Shown: positions 40,862 to 49,512 of the stretch, in pieces
Numbering within the stretch: position 1 is the stretch's first letter
Layout: each line of letters opens with the position of its first letter
Assembly (NCBI RefSeq): GCF_015477765.1
Contig: NZ_JADLQQ010000006.1
Location: forward strand, 496,001 to 560,000
Length of the DNA: 64,000 nt
Origin: Nocardia transvalensis
GTDB taxonomy: Bacteria; Actinomycetota; Actinomycetes; Mycobacteriales; Mycobacteriaceae
Direction: 5' to 3'
The notes under the pieces: generated by a model
Seen by the model: the letters and a program-made list of their open reading frames with translations, nothing else
Database searches by the model: none
What the model was told of the DNA's origin: nothing
Translations under genes and position numbers: made by a program

Positions 40862-42259
40862 TCACTTCCAGATGATCTCCACTGTTTCACTATCGAAGAT
40901 GCGACCACGGGGGCGCGGCTTGGAGATGCGAACCTCGCACATCATGTCGATAACCGCGCCCTTGGCTTCCGGTGTCAGGCCCTCCCACGTTGACGCGATG
41001 TCGTCCGCGTTGAGAGTCAGGCCATCGAGGTATTCCAGCTCGCGCGCTAGACCCAACTGCTCGTCGTAGCCCGCTAGTTGGGCTCGAATGACCGCTGTGC
41101 CGGAGCGAAGCTGTGAGCTGTCGATCAGGCCCTCAGCAAACATCTCGGTCAGCTCATCAAGCTTGCGCTGAGCAACGGTCTTCTTGGCGATGATCTCTCG
41201 GATGTCCACAGAGTCATCGGCCTTGCGGGCGGGCAATCTGCCCTTCGCCAAGGCATCGAGCACCGCACCCTCAACCTTGTCGTCGATAGGCTTTGCGGCC
41301 CGATGAAAACACCGTTCAACGCACATATAAGACTCGACCGTGCCAAGTTCGCGCTTCCGCGTGTGCTTCCATTTCCGAGAACCAACAACAGTTGGCCCGT
41401 CGCAGTGGTGGCACAGGTAGACCGAAGTCCCGATGCGCTTCCGCTTCCATGGCTCATTGTTGAGTCGCTGGTTTTGCGCGAGCACAGCTCTCACTGCCTT
41501 CACATCCTCCGCTGAAACGATCGGTTGCCAAACGGCTTCGGCAACAATTTCTCCCTTGTAGGTGGAGAGGCCCGCATTCCTCCACCGAATCAGAATGCCC
41601 TTGACGACGGCGGGCGTGAGTGGTTTACCGGTCGGGCCTCGCAGCCCTGCCGTATGCCATTCCTGTGTGATTGTGTACAGATTGCCCGTGCCGTTGATGA
41701 TCTTCTGCGTCCCATCGGCAATAGCGTCCGCTTCCGCCAACTCATGTGCGATGTGATCACTTTGGAACCCGAACGGGCGTTTGCCACCGAGGGGCTTGCC
41801 AAGATGAGCAGCCTGCTTCTTGGCGGCTTGCATACGTTCGATGGTGCGCTCGACTTCATGGGTGGAAGCTGCGCCCAGCATGCGGGCAACCATTCGGCCG
41901 GAAGCCGTGGCAAGGTCGAGATCCCCTGCGGTAACGGTCTTAACGTCTGCCTTGGTTCGCTCGCAAAGGTCGATCAGTGGCTCAAGGTCCGTGTTCCGGC
42001 GGTAAAGCCGGTCAGGGTGCCATGCAACGACACCGTTGATACGTCCAGCTTCAAGGTCGGCTTTCATGGCTTCGTACTGAGGTCTATGTTTGCCGCTGAA
42101 CGCTGAAATGTCGTTGTCGACATAGACCTTGTAGACCTTGCCTCCAAGCTCAACGACGAGGGCCCGGCACTCTTTCTCTTGCCGGTCTACGCCTGCTGTG
42201 TCCCCTGGGTCTGCCTCACTGATACGGCAGTAGATGCCGTAAATCTTGTCCATAACCAT
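40862..42259 (-). CDS. int: Large serine integrase
   Basis: The 465-aa product has the resolvase domain IYGIYCRISEADPG with nucleophile S14 and RMVARMLGAASTHEVERTIE, a recombinase domain from about residue 150 (GKPLGGKRPFGF), a zinc ribbon with CHHCDGP and CVERC, and a C-terminal coiled coil (AKKTVAQRKLDELTEMFAEG). It joins attP and attB without high sequence identity. It starts 31 bases from the host junction, as usual for an integrase gene lying next to attP. Confidence 0.95.
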   Translation of the reverse strand: MVMDKIYGIYCRISEADPGDTAGVDRQEKECRALVVELGGKVYKVYVDNDISAFSGKHRPQYEAMKADLEAGRINGVVAWHPDRLYRRNTDLEPLIDLCERTKADVKTVTAGDLDLATASGRMVARMLGAASTHEVERTIERMQAAKKQAAHLGKPLGGKRPFGFQSDHIAHELAEADAIADGTQKIINGTGNLYTITQEWHTAGLRGPTGKPLTPAVVKGILIRWRNAGLSTYKGEIVAEAVWQPIVSAEDVKAVRAVLAQNQRLNNEPWKRKRIGTSVYLCHHCDGPTVVGSRKWKHTRKRELGTVESYMCVERCFHRAAKPIDDKVEGAVLDALAKGRLPARKADDSVDIREIIAKKTVAQRKLDELTEMFAEGLIDSSQLRSGTAVIRAQLAGYDEQLGLARELEYLDGLTLNADDIASTWEGLTPEAKGAVIDMMCEVRISKPRPRGRIFDSETVEIIWK

Positions 42260-42266
42260 CCTGGCC

Positions 42267-42290
42267 GGTTGATCAATAACATGATCAACC
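42267..42290. repeat. Inverted repeat beside the attachment junction
   Basis: Perfect arms GGTTGATCA (42267-42275) and TGATCAACC (42282-42290) with spacer ATAACA. It lies between the integrase start and the host DNA and may be the integrase-binding attP arm, an integrase operator, or both. Confidence 0.6.
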
Positions 42291-42587
42291 TACCGAGTGA
42301 TCGGCCCGCTTCATATGGATCCGAGCCCGCGCACTACCCCAATTCACCCGGTGATAGGCCGCACTGACCCCGAACACCCCACACACGGTCACCCCATACA
42401 CGAACGTCGACCACGCCGCAGTCGTCGACACCATGGCCGCGGCCCCCACCAACGCCGCCACCCCCACAGCGGCAATCCCCACCGCATAGGTATGAATCCA
42501 CCCCCGCATCCGCGGCTTGACCGGAATCCCCGCCAACTCATCCAGCACTTCGACCACCGGATTCACCGGCTCCACCCTCTCGGCCAC
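42285..42587 (-). pseudogene. trhA: Host trhA, 5' part, cut by prophage integration
   Basis: From GTG 42587 (after AGGAGGTGAG) the frame gives 100 aa matching the N-terminal part of TrhA up to RADHS and then stops in phage DNA. Only about two membrane segments remain, so the host gene is inactive. In M. tuberculosis the homologue Rv1085c is also divergent from the Z-FPP synthase gene, confirming that this is the native locus. Confidence 0.9.
42288..42303. other. Prophage-host attachment junction within trhA
   Basis: To the right the host trhA frame reads through ...KRADHS on the minus strand and then breaks into VG-stop, where full-length TrhA continues MIFLF. The crossover lies within about 42290-42300. 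The partner site is left of the window. Confidence 0.8.
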
Positions 42588-42603
42588 GCCTCACCTCCTG
42601 AGC

Positions 42604-42625
42604 AACCTACGGTACCGTAAGTTAC
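42604..42625. promoter_or_regulatory. Palindromic operator upstream of host trhA
   Basis: Same 22-bp sequence as at 38915-38936, palindrome core ACGGTACCGT, just upstream of the ribosome binding site of the interrupted trhA and divergent from the next gene. Confidence 0.65.
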
Positions 42626-42895
42626 GCCCCAGCCGCTCTCCTCAGAATCCACAACGCACGCCGCATGTAGCGTCCACGCCGTCCCCGACGACATACAACC
42701 TGCAGGTCAGATCGCCATAGGACCTCCAAACGCAACAACAGATTTCGTAAGCACATGGGTAACTCACCGGGCACGCCCAAAACCCAACCAGTCGCTCACG
42801 CAGGACCTACGACCAACCCGAGCGGCACCCAACTTGTACGGCCTAAGGCGCGGGGAGGCGGGCCAGCGTGGCGGGCAGGCGTAGGGTGGGGCGCC

Positions 42896-43675
42896 GTGGA
42901 GATTGCTAGTCGGGTGCGTAGCCTGCCCTATCGCATTTACGAGGCACGGCTGTCGAAACAGCTGGTGGGCAAACAACATCCACGCCACGTCGCCGTGGTG
43001 TGCGACGGTAATCGCCGCTGGGCGCGGGAGAACGGGTTCACCGATGTCAGCCATGGCCACCGGGTGGGCGCGCTGAAGATCGCCGAGCTGGTCGGCTGGT
43101 GTCAGGCCGAGGGCATCGAGATGGTGACGGTCTACCTGCTGTCCACCGAGAATCTCAACCGCGGCGCGGACGAGCTGGAGACCCTGTTCGAGGTGATCCC
43201 CGACGTCGTCGAGGAGCTGTCGGCCCCGGAGCGGAACTGGAGTGTGCGCATCGTCGGTTCGCTGGACGGGTTGCCCGGCGAGGTGGCCCGGCGCATGCAG
43301 AAGGCGGCCGACGAGACCCACGGCCGCAACGGGGTGCACGTCAATGTCGCGATCGGCTACGGCGGTCGCCAGGAGATCGCCGACGCGGTCCGCTCATTGG
43401 TGCGCCAGGAGATGGCGGCGGGGGAGACCGGCGAGGATCTGGTGCAGTCGATCACCGTCAATGCCATCGGCCAGCATCTGTACACCTCCGGACAGCCGGA
43501 TCCGGACCTGGTCATCCGCACGTCCGGCGAGCAGCGCCTGTCCGGGTTCCTGCTGTGGCAGAGCGCCTACTCCGAGATCTGGTTCACCGAGGCCTACTGG
43601 CCGGAGTTCCGCCGCGTCGACTTCCTGCGCGCCCTGCGCGACTACGCCGCCCGCCACAGACGTTACGGAATCTAG
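42896..43675 (+). CDS. Short-chain Z-isoprenyl diphosphate synthase (Rv1086-like)
   Basis: GTG 42896 (VEIASRVRSLPYRIYEARLS) gives 259 aa. Motifs of cis-prenyltransferases are present: VVCDGNRRWARENGF with the catalytic Asp, VTVYLLSTENLNR and VIRTSGEQRLSGFLLWQSAY. The M. tuberculosis homologue Rv1086 makes Z,E-farnesyl diphosphate, the precursor for decaprenyl phosphate used in arabinogalactan synthesis. An upstream in-frame extension to 42755 is less likely. Confidence 0.88.
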   Translation: MEIASRVRSLPYRIYEARLSKQLVGKQHPRHVAVVCDGNRRWARENGFTDVSHGHRVGALKIAELVGWCQAEGIEMVTVYLLSTENLNRGADELETLFEVIPDVVEELSAPERNWSVRIVGSLDGLPGEVARRMQKAADETHGRNGVHVNVAIGYGGRQEIADAVRSLVRQEMAAGETGEDLVQSITVNAIGQHLYTSGQPDPDLVIRTSGEQRLSGFLLWQSAYSEIWFTEAYWPEFRRVDFLRALRDYAARHRRYGI

Positions 43676-43722
43676 CCTGATCATGGCCTTGCCGGAGGCT
43701 TCTCCGGCGTACCGTCGCGGAC

Positions 43723-44337
43723 ATGAACGAGTTCCAGGCCGGGCAGCGTGGCACGGCGGAGATCCAGGACGCGCGGGAGCAGTCGCCGTCGTTCATCAGC
43801 TATGAGGAATTCGGGCGGCGCTTTCTGGAATATGCCGCCTCGGAACAGCGCGTTGCCGGTGCCTTCACCCAATTGACCGGTACCGCTTTCGATTTCGGCC
43901 CGATCGGCGCGGGGCCCGGGCGGTTGGCCAAGGTATCGGCCCAGGTGCAGTTGGGGGAGCCGACGCTGGTGCGGGAGCTCGGCAAGCACATCACCTTCGA
44001 GTTGGTGATCCCGCTGAGCGTGGAACTGACGCTGGATCTGGCCCTCGACAAACATCGCTACGAGGTCGACGGAAATGTGCACCTGCATCTGACCGTCCGC
44101 ACCGCCGAACCCCTGCGGGTGATCATCGATATCGCCGAGCCCCGCAGCGGCGACGTCCGCATCAATGTCGCCACCGACACTCGCCGGGCGGAATTGGTGC
44201 GCGTGCTGGCCGGTGTCGATCACGAGATCCGTCGTTTCGTGGCCCGTTACATCGCCAAGGAGATCCGCAAGCCGCATATCGCCGCGGTGCGGGATATCGA
44301 CGTGGCCGCCCGGCTCGATGCCGCCTGGAAGATCTAG
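43723..44337 (+). CDS. Conserved hypothetical protein
   Basis: The 204-aa product has a basic/acidic N-terminus, then FGRRFLEYAASEQRVAGAFT, a beta-rich lipid-binding-like middle (HITFELVIPLSVELTLDLAL; VDGNVHLHLTVRTAEPLRVI) and a C-terminal helix (VDHEIRRFVARYIAKEIRKP). It has no signal peptide. I recognise the layout from other Nocardia/Mycobacterium genomes but no function. Convergent with coaA. Confidence 0.65.
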   Translation: MNEFQAGQRGTAEIQDAREQSPSFISYEEFGRRFLEYAASEQRVAGAFTQLTGTAFDFGPIGAGPGRLAKVSAQVQLGEPTLVRELGKHITFELVIPLSVELTLDLALDKHRYEVDGNVHLHLTVRTAEPLRVIIDIAEPRSGDVRINVATDTRRAELVRVLAGVDHEIRRFVARYIAKEIRKPHIAAVRDIDVAARLDAAWKI

Positions 44338-44341
44338 CGAA

Positions 44342-45274
44342 TTACAACTTGCGCAGGCGGATTCGGTTGATGCTGTGGTCGGAGTCCTTGCGCAGGACCA
44401 GGGTGGCGCGGGGGCGGGTGGGCAGGATGTTCTCCACCAGGTTGGGGCGGTTGGTGGAGTTCCAGATGTCCTGCGCGGTGATGGTGGCCTCTTTATCGGT
44501 GAACTTCGAGTAGTGGTGGAAATGCGAATTCGGATCCGCGAATGCGGTCTTGCGCAGGGTGAGAAAGCGGTTGATATACCACTGTTCGATGTCCTCGATG
44601 CGCGCATCGACGTAGATGGAGAAATCGAACAGGTCCGACACCATGAGCCGGGGGCCGGTCTGCAGGACGTTGAGCCCCTCCATGATGAGGATGTCGGGTT
44701 GACGTACGCAATGGAACTCACCCGGCACGATGTCGTAGCGGATGTGTGAATACACCGGGGCGCATACCTCGGGCGACCCGGATTTCACCTCGGTGACGAA
44801 ACGCAGCAGTTTGCGCCGGTCGTAGCTCTCCGGGAAACCCTTGCGATGCATGATGCCGCGGCGGGTCAGTTCGGCTGTCGGATAGAGGAATCCGTCGGTG
44901 GTGACCAGATCCACCCGGGGGTGATGGTCCCATCGCGCGAGCAGCGCCTGCAGGACGCGGGCGGTCGTGGATTTGCCGACGGCCACACTGCCCGCGATGC
45001 CGATCACGAAGGGCACCTGATGGTCGGGATGAGTTTCGCCGAGAAAGGTTGCGGTGGCGGCGAACAGGCGCTGACGAGCGGCCACCTGCAAGTGGATGAG
45101 CCGAGCCAGGGGCAGATAGACCTCGGCGACTTCCTCGAGGTCGATCTGCTCGCCCAGGCCGCGCAGTCCGATCAGTTCTTCCTCGGTGAGGACCAGCGGA
45201 GTCGATTTGCGCAGTGTGCGCCACTGTTTCCGATCGAATTCCACATAGGGACTCGGCTCGCTCATCCGCCCCAC
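44342..45274 (-). CDS. coaA: Pantothenate kinase, type I
   Basis: The 310-aa product begins GRMSEPSPYVEFDRKQWRTL, very like M. tuberculosis CoaA, with the P-loop GIAGSVAVGKSTTARVLQAL and the motifs DGFLYP, MHRKGFPESYD and RPRATLVLRK. It phosphorylates pantothenate in the first step of coenzyme A synthesis. The GTG start at 45274 gives the same N-terminal length as the M. tuberculosis protein. Confidence 0.96.
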   Translation of the reverse strand: MGRMSEPSPYVEFDRKQWRTLRKSTPLVLTEEELIGLRGLGEQIDLEEVAEVYLPLARLIHLQVAARQRLFAATATFLGETHPDHQVPFVIGIAGSVAVGKSTTARVLQALLARWDHHPRVDLVTTDGFLYPTAELTRRGIMHRKGFPESYDRRKLLRFVTEVKSGSPEVCAPVYSHIRYDIVPGEFHCVRQPDILIMEGLNVLQTGPRLMVSDLFDFSIYVDARIEDIEQWYINRFLTLRKTAFADPNSHFHHYSKFTDKEATITAQDIWNSTNRPNLVENILPTRPRATLVLRKDSDHSINRIRLRKL

Positions 45275-45413
45275 TACCCACGCCCCAGAGTCGACCCCGC
45301 AGACAGTCCTCGCATAGGCGAATTGTCCTCGCGGTCAAGGGGCCGTTGCACACCGGGTGTGATTACTCACGGGTAACCTTCAGTGACATTTCTCTCAGCT
45401 ATCGTCGGATGTC

Positions 45414-46613
45414 ATGCAAGCGCATCCGCTCGTGACCGAATACCTGCGGCTGGGATTGGCATTCGACCGCCTCGAACCCGGCTTCGTCGACGCTTATACC
45501 GGTGATCCGGCCCTACGCCGGGCCACCGAGGATGCCCCGACACCCCAGCCGCGTGAGTTGGCCACGCAGGCAGCGGCTTTGCGCAAGGAGCTACCACAGG
45601 CGGGACTGCCGCCGGAGCGCACCGAATTCCTCGACGTGCACCTGCGGGCGATGGAGTGCTCGGGCCGCAAGTTCGCCGGGGAGCAGATCTCGTTCATCGA
45701 CGAGGTGCGGGCCTACTTCGATGTCGAGATCGCCCCCGGCGACATCGAGGACTATCGTGACGCCCACCGCCGGATGGACGAGGTGCTGCCCGGTGAGGGG
45801 ACGCTGCTGGAGCGGGTGACCGCCCACCGCAAGGCCGACGAGATTCCCCCGGAGCGGCTGCGCGCCTGCGTGGAGGCGTTCTCGAGTGCCCTGCGGGAAC
45901 TGGTGCGGGACCGCTATCAGCTGCCCGATCACGAGCGGGTGGACTACGAGGTGGTCGGCGACAAACCCTGGTCGGGTTTCAACTACTACCTGGGCAACTA
46001 CCGCTCCCGGGTGGCGATCAACTCCGATCTCAAACAGCACATGGCCCATCTGCCGGTACTCATCGCTCACGAGGCCTATCCGGGCCACCACACCGAGCAC
46101 TGCCGCAAGGAGGCCGGGCTGGTCGCGGCCGGGCACGACGAACAGACCCTGTTCCTGGTCAACACCCCGCAGTGCCTGATGGCGGAGGGCCTGGCCGATC
46201 TGGCGCTGAAGTCGTTGGTCGGCCCGGGGTGGGGCACCTGGGCCCAGGAGATCTACGCCGATCTGGGCCTGCGGTTCGACGGTGAACGCGCCGAGCGGCT
46301 TTCGACCACCTCGGCCAAGCTGCTGGGCGTTCGCCAGGATGCGGCGCTGCTGCTGCACGACCGCGGCCGCGATGCCGACGAGGTCGCCGAATTCCTGCAG
46401 CGCTGGGGTCTGACCACGCCGGAGCGGGCGCGTCAGTCGCTGCGGTTTCTGTCCTCGCCGCTGTGGCGGGCCTACATCAGCACCTATGTGGAGGGCTACC
46501 GCCTGCTCGGCGGGTGGCTCTATCGCGCGGCCGATGCCGACGAGCGGGCCGAGCGGTTCCGGCGATTGCTGGACGAGCCGCTCACTCCGGGCGCCGTTCG
46601 GCGGATGCTCTGA
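45414..46613 (+). CDS. DUF885-family metallopeptidase-like protein
   Basis: The 399-aa product carries LIAHEAYPGHHTEH, the HExxxGHH-like metal motif of DUF885, followed by QCLMAEGLADLALKSL. The family is linked to the gluzincin peptidases. No signal peptide is visible, so it is cytoplasmic. It is divergent from coaA. Confidence 0.8.
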   Translation: MQAHPLVTEYLRLGLAFDRLEPGFVDAYTGDPALRRATEDAPTPQPRELATQAAALRKELPQAGLPPERTEFLDVHLRAMECSGRKFAGEQISFIDEVRAYFDVEIAPGDIEDYRDAHRRMDEVLPGEGTLLERVTAHRKADEIPPERLRACVEAFSSALRELVRDRYQLPDHERVDYEVVGDKPWSGFNYYLGNYRSRVAINSDLKQHMAHLPVLIAHEAYPGHHTEHCRKEAGLVAAGHDEQTLFLVNTPQCLMAEGLADLALKSLVGPGWGTWAQEIYADLGLRFDGERAERLSTTSAKLLGVRQDAALLLHDRGRDADEVAEFLQRWGLTTPERARQSLRFLSSPLWRAYISTYVEGYRLLGGWLYRAADADERAERFRRLLDEPLTPGAVRRML

Positions 46614-46625
46614 GGCGCCGGCCGC

Positions 46626-46721
46626 TCAGGTCAGGCGGGGGCAGCCGAGTGTCGAGCAATAGATGGTGGTGAGGACCAGGATCAGCTGTTGGAACAGGCT
46701 GGGGGGAGAAGCCACGTACAT
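46626..46721 (-). CDS. 31-aa membrane peptide
   Basis: ATG 46721 to TGA gives YVASPPSLFQQLILVLTTIY and a tail with two cysteines (CSTLGCPRLT). One membrane segment; TCGAGG lies upstream. It is divergent from glyA and convergent with the DUF885 gene. Codon use looks coding, but no homologue is known to me. Confidence 0.4.
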   Translation of the reverse strand: MYVASPPSLFQQLILVLTTIYCSTLGCPRLT

Positions 46722-46902
46722 GACGGCACCTCGAAAGATCAACTGGCGCACGATGTTCCGCGCGTGAGGGATGTGATACACCTTACTCTGCGACAGTGTC
46801 TGCTATAACCGGGTCGGATGTCCCGTTCGACACTGTTCGACGCAGGTCAGCACCGCCGACATGCGAGAGGGAGCACCGTTCGGGTGTGCGGCGGCCGCCA
46901 CA

Positions 46903-46917
46903 TAGACTGTGCTGGTG
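46903..46917 (+). promoter_or_regulatory. Leaderless promoter of glyA
   Basis: TAGACT (46903-46908) ends six bases before GTG 46915, placing the transcription start at the start codon. Confidence 0.5.
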
Positions 46918-48213
46918 ACCCAGACGACCGCCGCCTCTGTCAACTCCCAGTCGCTCGCCGAACTCGATCCCGAGGTTGCCGCCGCGATGGCCGGCGAACT
47001 CGCCCGCGAACGCGACACCCTCGAGATGATCGCCTCGGAGAACTTCGTGCCGCGCGCGGTGCTGCAGGCTCAGGGCAGCGTGCTCACCAACAAGTACGCC
47101 GAGGGCTATCCGGGCCGCCGCTACTACGGCGGATGCGAGCATGTCGACGTCGTGGAGACGCTGGCGCGCGAGCGGGTCAAGGAGCTGTTCGGTGCCGAAT
47201 TCGCCAATGTGCAGCCGCATTCGGGGGCCCAGGCCAACGCCGCGGTGCTGATGGCGCTGATGAACCCGGGCGACCGGCTGCTGGGTCTGGATCTGGCGCA
47301 CGGCGGTCACCTCACGCACGGCATGCGGCTGAACTTCTCGGGCAAGCTCTACGAGGTGCACGCCTACGCGGTCAGCAAGGAAGACCACCGCATCGATATG
47401 GATGAGGTGCGCAAGCAGGCCCGCTCGGTGCGTCCGAAGGTGATCGTGGCCGGCTGGTCGGCGTATCCGCGGCACCTGGACTTCGCGGCGTTCCGGGAGA
47501 TCGCCGACGAGGTGGGCGCCTACCTGTTCGTCGATATGGCGCATTTCGCCGGACTGGTCGCCGCCGGTCTGCACCCGTCGCCGGTCCCGCATGCCGATGT
47601 GGTCTCCTCCACCGTGCACAAGACCCTCGGCGGCCCCCGCTCGGGCGTGATCCTGGCCAAGCAGGAGTACGCGAAGAAGCTCAACAGCGCGGTGTTCCCG
47701 GGCCAGCAGGGCGGCCCGCTGATGCATGCGATCGCCGCCAAGGCCGTGGCATTCAAGATCGCCGGCACCGAGGAGTTCAAGCAGCGTCAGGAGCGCACGC
47801 TGTCGGGTGCCAAGATCCTCGCCGAGCGGCTGACCGCCGCCGACGTCAAGGACAAGGGCGTCACCGTGCTCACCGGCGGCACCGACGTGCATCTGGTGCT
47901 GGTGGATCTGCGCAACTCCGAGCTGGACGGCCAGCAGGGTGAGGATCTGCTGCACGAGATCGGAATCACGGTGAACCGCAACGCCGTTCCGTTCGATCCG
48001 CGTCCGCCGATGGTCACCTCCGGCCTGCGCATCGGCACCGCGGCGCTGGCCACGCGTGGCTTCGGCGACACCGAATTCGCCGAGGTCTCCGACATCATCG
48101 CGACCGCGCTGGCGGGCGGTGCCGATCTGGATGCGCTGCGTGCGCGGGTTTCCAAGCTCGCGAACGACTTCCCGCTCTATCAGGGCCTGGAGGAGTGGCG
48201 CCTGCTCGGCTGA
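46915..48213 (+). CDS. glyA: Serine hydroxymethyltransferase
   Basis: The 432-aa product has the GlyA motifs: LEMIASENFVPRAVLQAQGS, YPGRRYYGGCEHVD, VDMAHFAGLVAAG and VVSSTVHKTLGGPRSG with the PLP lysine. It makes glycine and 5,10-methylene-THF from serine and is the main one-carbon source. GTG 46915 is chosen because a -10 element lies just upstream; GTG 46909 would be inside the promoter. Next to coaA as in M. tuberculosis. Confidence 0.96.
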   Translation: MTQTTAASVNSQSLAELDPEVAAAMAGELARERDTLEMIASENFVPRAVLQAQGSVLTNKYAEGYPGRRYYGGCEHVDVVETLARERVKELFGAEFANVQPHSGAQANAAVLMALMNPGDRLLGLDLAHGGHLTHGMRLNFSGKLYEVHAYAVSKEDHRIDMDEVRKQARSVRPKVIVAGWSAYPRHLDFAAFREIADEVGAYLFVDMAHFAGLVAAGLHPSPVPHADVVSSTVHKTLGGPRSGVILAKQEYAKKLNSAVFPGQQGGPLMHAIAAKAVAFKIAGTEEFKQRQERTLSGAKILAERLTAADVKDKGVTVLTGGTDVHLVLVDLRNSELDGQQGEDLLHEIGITVNRNAVPFDPRPPMVTSGLRIGTAALATRGFGDTEFAEVSDIIATALAGGADLDALRARVSKLANDFPLYQGLEEWRLLG

Positions 48214-48262
48214 GCCCCTCCGCGCCCGCTCGGCTGAGCCGTATGTCCGCGCGGCGCTCGTC

Positions 48263-48827
48263 TCAGTGCCTCGCGGGCGCTTGCGGCCGCGGGGTGACGG
48301 TCGACTCGGCGTACACCGTCGAGCAGGACAGCCGCATGGTCGTCACCGAGGTGTTGAGCGCGCCCAGCGACTGCTGCACCGCGTCCACCGCGCCGTCGGC
48401 CGGCCGTGCCGTGCACGGCCTCGTCGAGCCGCAGCAGCGCCGTGTGCAGCCGGTCCCCTGCGTCGGCGACCCCGGCGTAGGCCCGCTTCGTCGCCACCGA
48501 CGACATCGCGGCCGTGGCGGGATCCAGGCCGGACTTGATGCGGGCGGCCAGATCCGCGCCGGTGGTGACGCGGTTCTGGAGGTCGGCTAGATCACCGCGC
48601 TCCGACGCCGGGCCGATGCCGTTGAGCTGGTCCGACAGCTTCTGGAAGGTGCCCTGCAGTCCCCCGACCACCCGGGCGCCGGTCAGACAGTCTGCGGTGT
48701 CGGGGTCGGCGGCCGCGTGCGGAGTGTCGTGGTGTGCCGAGCAGCCGGCCAGTGCGGCGATGCCCACGGCCGTGCCGACCGTGAGCATCGCTGCCCGGCG
48801 TGCCCGTTTCGTGGCGAAGGACGCCAT
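48263..48827 (-). CDS. Secreted lipoprotein with an apparent frameshift
   Basis: The N-terminus is a lipoprotein signal with lipobox LAGC (AAMLTVGTAVGIAALAGCSA). The frame is normal to about LLRLDEAV near 48420; after that the open frame turns into an Arg/Gly-rich sequence. The neighbouring frame continues naturally as TARPADGAVDAVQQSLGALN, then TSVTTMRLSCSTVYAESTVT and stops at 48263. So a one-base insertion or deletion is likely near 48395-48425, either real or a sequence error. It may be the last gene of the leftward cassette-A operon. Confidence 0.6.
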
Positions 48828-48857
48828 CGGCGGGTACTCCTTTGCCGCAGTGGACGA

Positions 48858-49385
48858 TCAGCCGATCGCGGTGCGCCAGGGCTCCATGAGCTCGTCGTAG
48901 ACGCTCTGGTCGAATCGGCCGCGGCCGACCAGATCCTGCAGGACGGTGGCGGTGGCGGCCTGGCTGACCGCGGTGAGCGTGCCGATCGAACCCAGCGATT
49001 GCAGCACCGCGGTCAGGTCACCGGCGCCCGAACCGGGCGAAACCGCCTGGCCCACCACGAGTCCCGCGGTCTGCAGATTGCGGGAGCGACCGAATTCCTT
49101 GGCCGTCTCGGTGGCGATCTGCATGGGAAGCGCGGCGCCGCCGGGGGTTCCGCCGAGGCTGGACAGCAGACCGGCCAGGCCCTCACCGGATGCGCCGGTG
49201 AACGCGGCCATTCCGGCCTCCATCTTCTTGGCCGCGGCGGCGTTGAGTCGTTCGCGTTCCTCGGCGGTCAACTGGGCCGCGCGCTCGACGAGGGTCATGA
49301 CGGCGGGCCACTGCGGGCCGTAGAGGTACTCCAGATGGAAAGCGGCCGCGGTCGCTTCGGGGTTGGTGCCGTAGGTGCTGTCCAT
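48858..49385 (-). CDS. Conserved hypothetical protein associated with cassette A
   Basis: The 175-aa product has MDSTYGTNPEATAAAFHLEY at the start, helices with LVERAAQLTAEERERLNAAA, a hydrophobic Gly/Ala middle and FDQSVYDELMEPWRTAIG at the end. No signal peptide or known domain. It follows the third gene of cassette A, separated by a hairpin, and precedes the lipoprotein gene, so it may be a further member of that operon; cassette B has no copy. Confidence 0.6.
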   Translation of the reverse strand: MDSTYGTNPEATAAAFHLEYLYGPQWPAVMTLVERAAQLTAEERERLNAAAAKKMEAGMAAFTGASGEGLAGLLSSLGGTPGGAALPMQIATETAKEFGRSRNLQTAGLVVGQAVSPGSGAGDLTAVLQSLGSIGTLTAVSQAATATVLQDLVGRGRFDQSVYDELMEPWRTAIG

Positions 49386-49477
49386 GTCGACTCCTTGTGT
49401 CTGTGGCTGTCGAAAGAGGGATTACGAGGCTGATACCGAAGTGCGCGTAGCCGAGGGCGGTGATGGGCGCCGCCGGC

Positions 49478-49508
49478 GTGGGGCCCGGCACGGGTGGCCG
49501 GGCCCCAC
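49478..49508 (-). terminator. Strong hairpin after cassette A
   Basis: Perfect 12-bp stem GTGGGGCCCGGC (49478-49489) with GCCGGGCCCCAC (49497-49508). It begins four bases after the end of the A3 gene; no U tract, so it may end or attenuate transcription. Confidence 0.5.
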
Positions 49509-49512
49509 CGGG

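Larger units (their letters stand above)
1..42300. mobile_element. Integrated siphovirus prophage (one end; other end lies left of the window)
   Basis: A continuous set of phage replication, packaging, head, tail, lysis and integration genes runs from base 1 to the serine integrase ending at 42259. The right boundary is set by the interruption of a host trhA reading frame at about 42290-42300. The left boundary is outside the window, because the first gene is already a phage gene cut by the window edge. Base composition is lower in GC than the host DNA to the right. All structural genes for a non-contractile tailed phage are present and intact, so the prophage may be functional. No immunity repressor was recognised, and it may lie to the left. 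Confidence 0.95.

Noticed and set aside
46722..46902. Glycine riboswitch upstream of glyA
   Set aside because: No recognisable glycine aptamer; the promoter places the transcript start at the start codon.
46783..47955. 390-aa leftward frame across glyA
   Set aside because: Antisense shadow of a certain gene.
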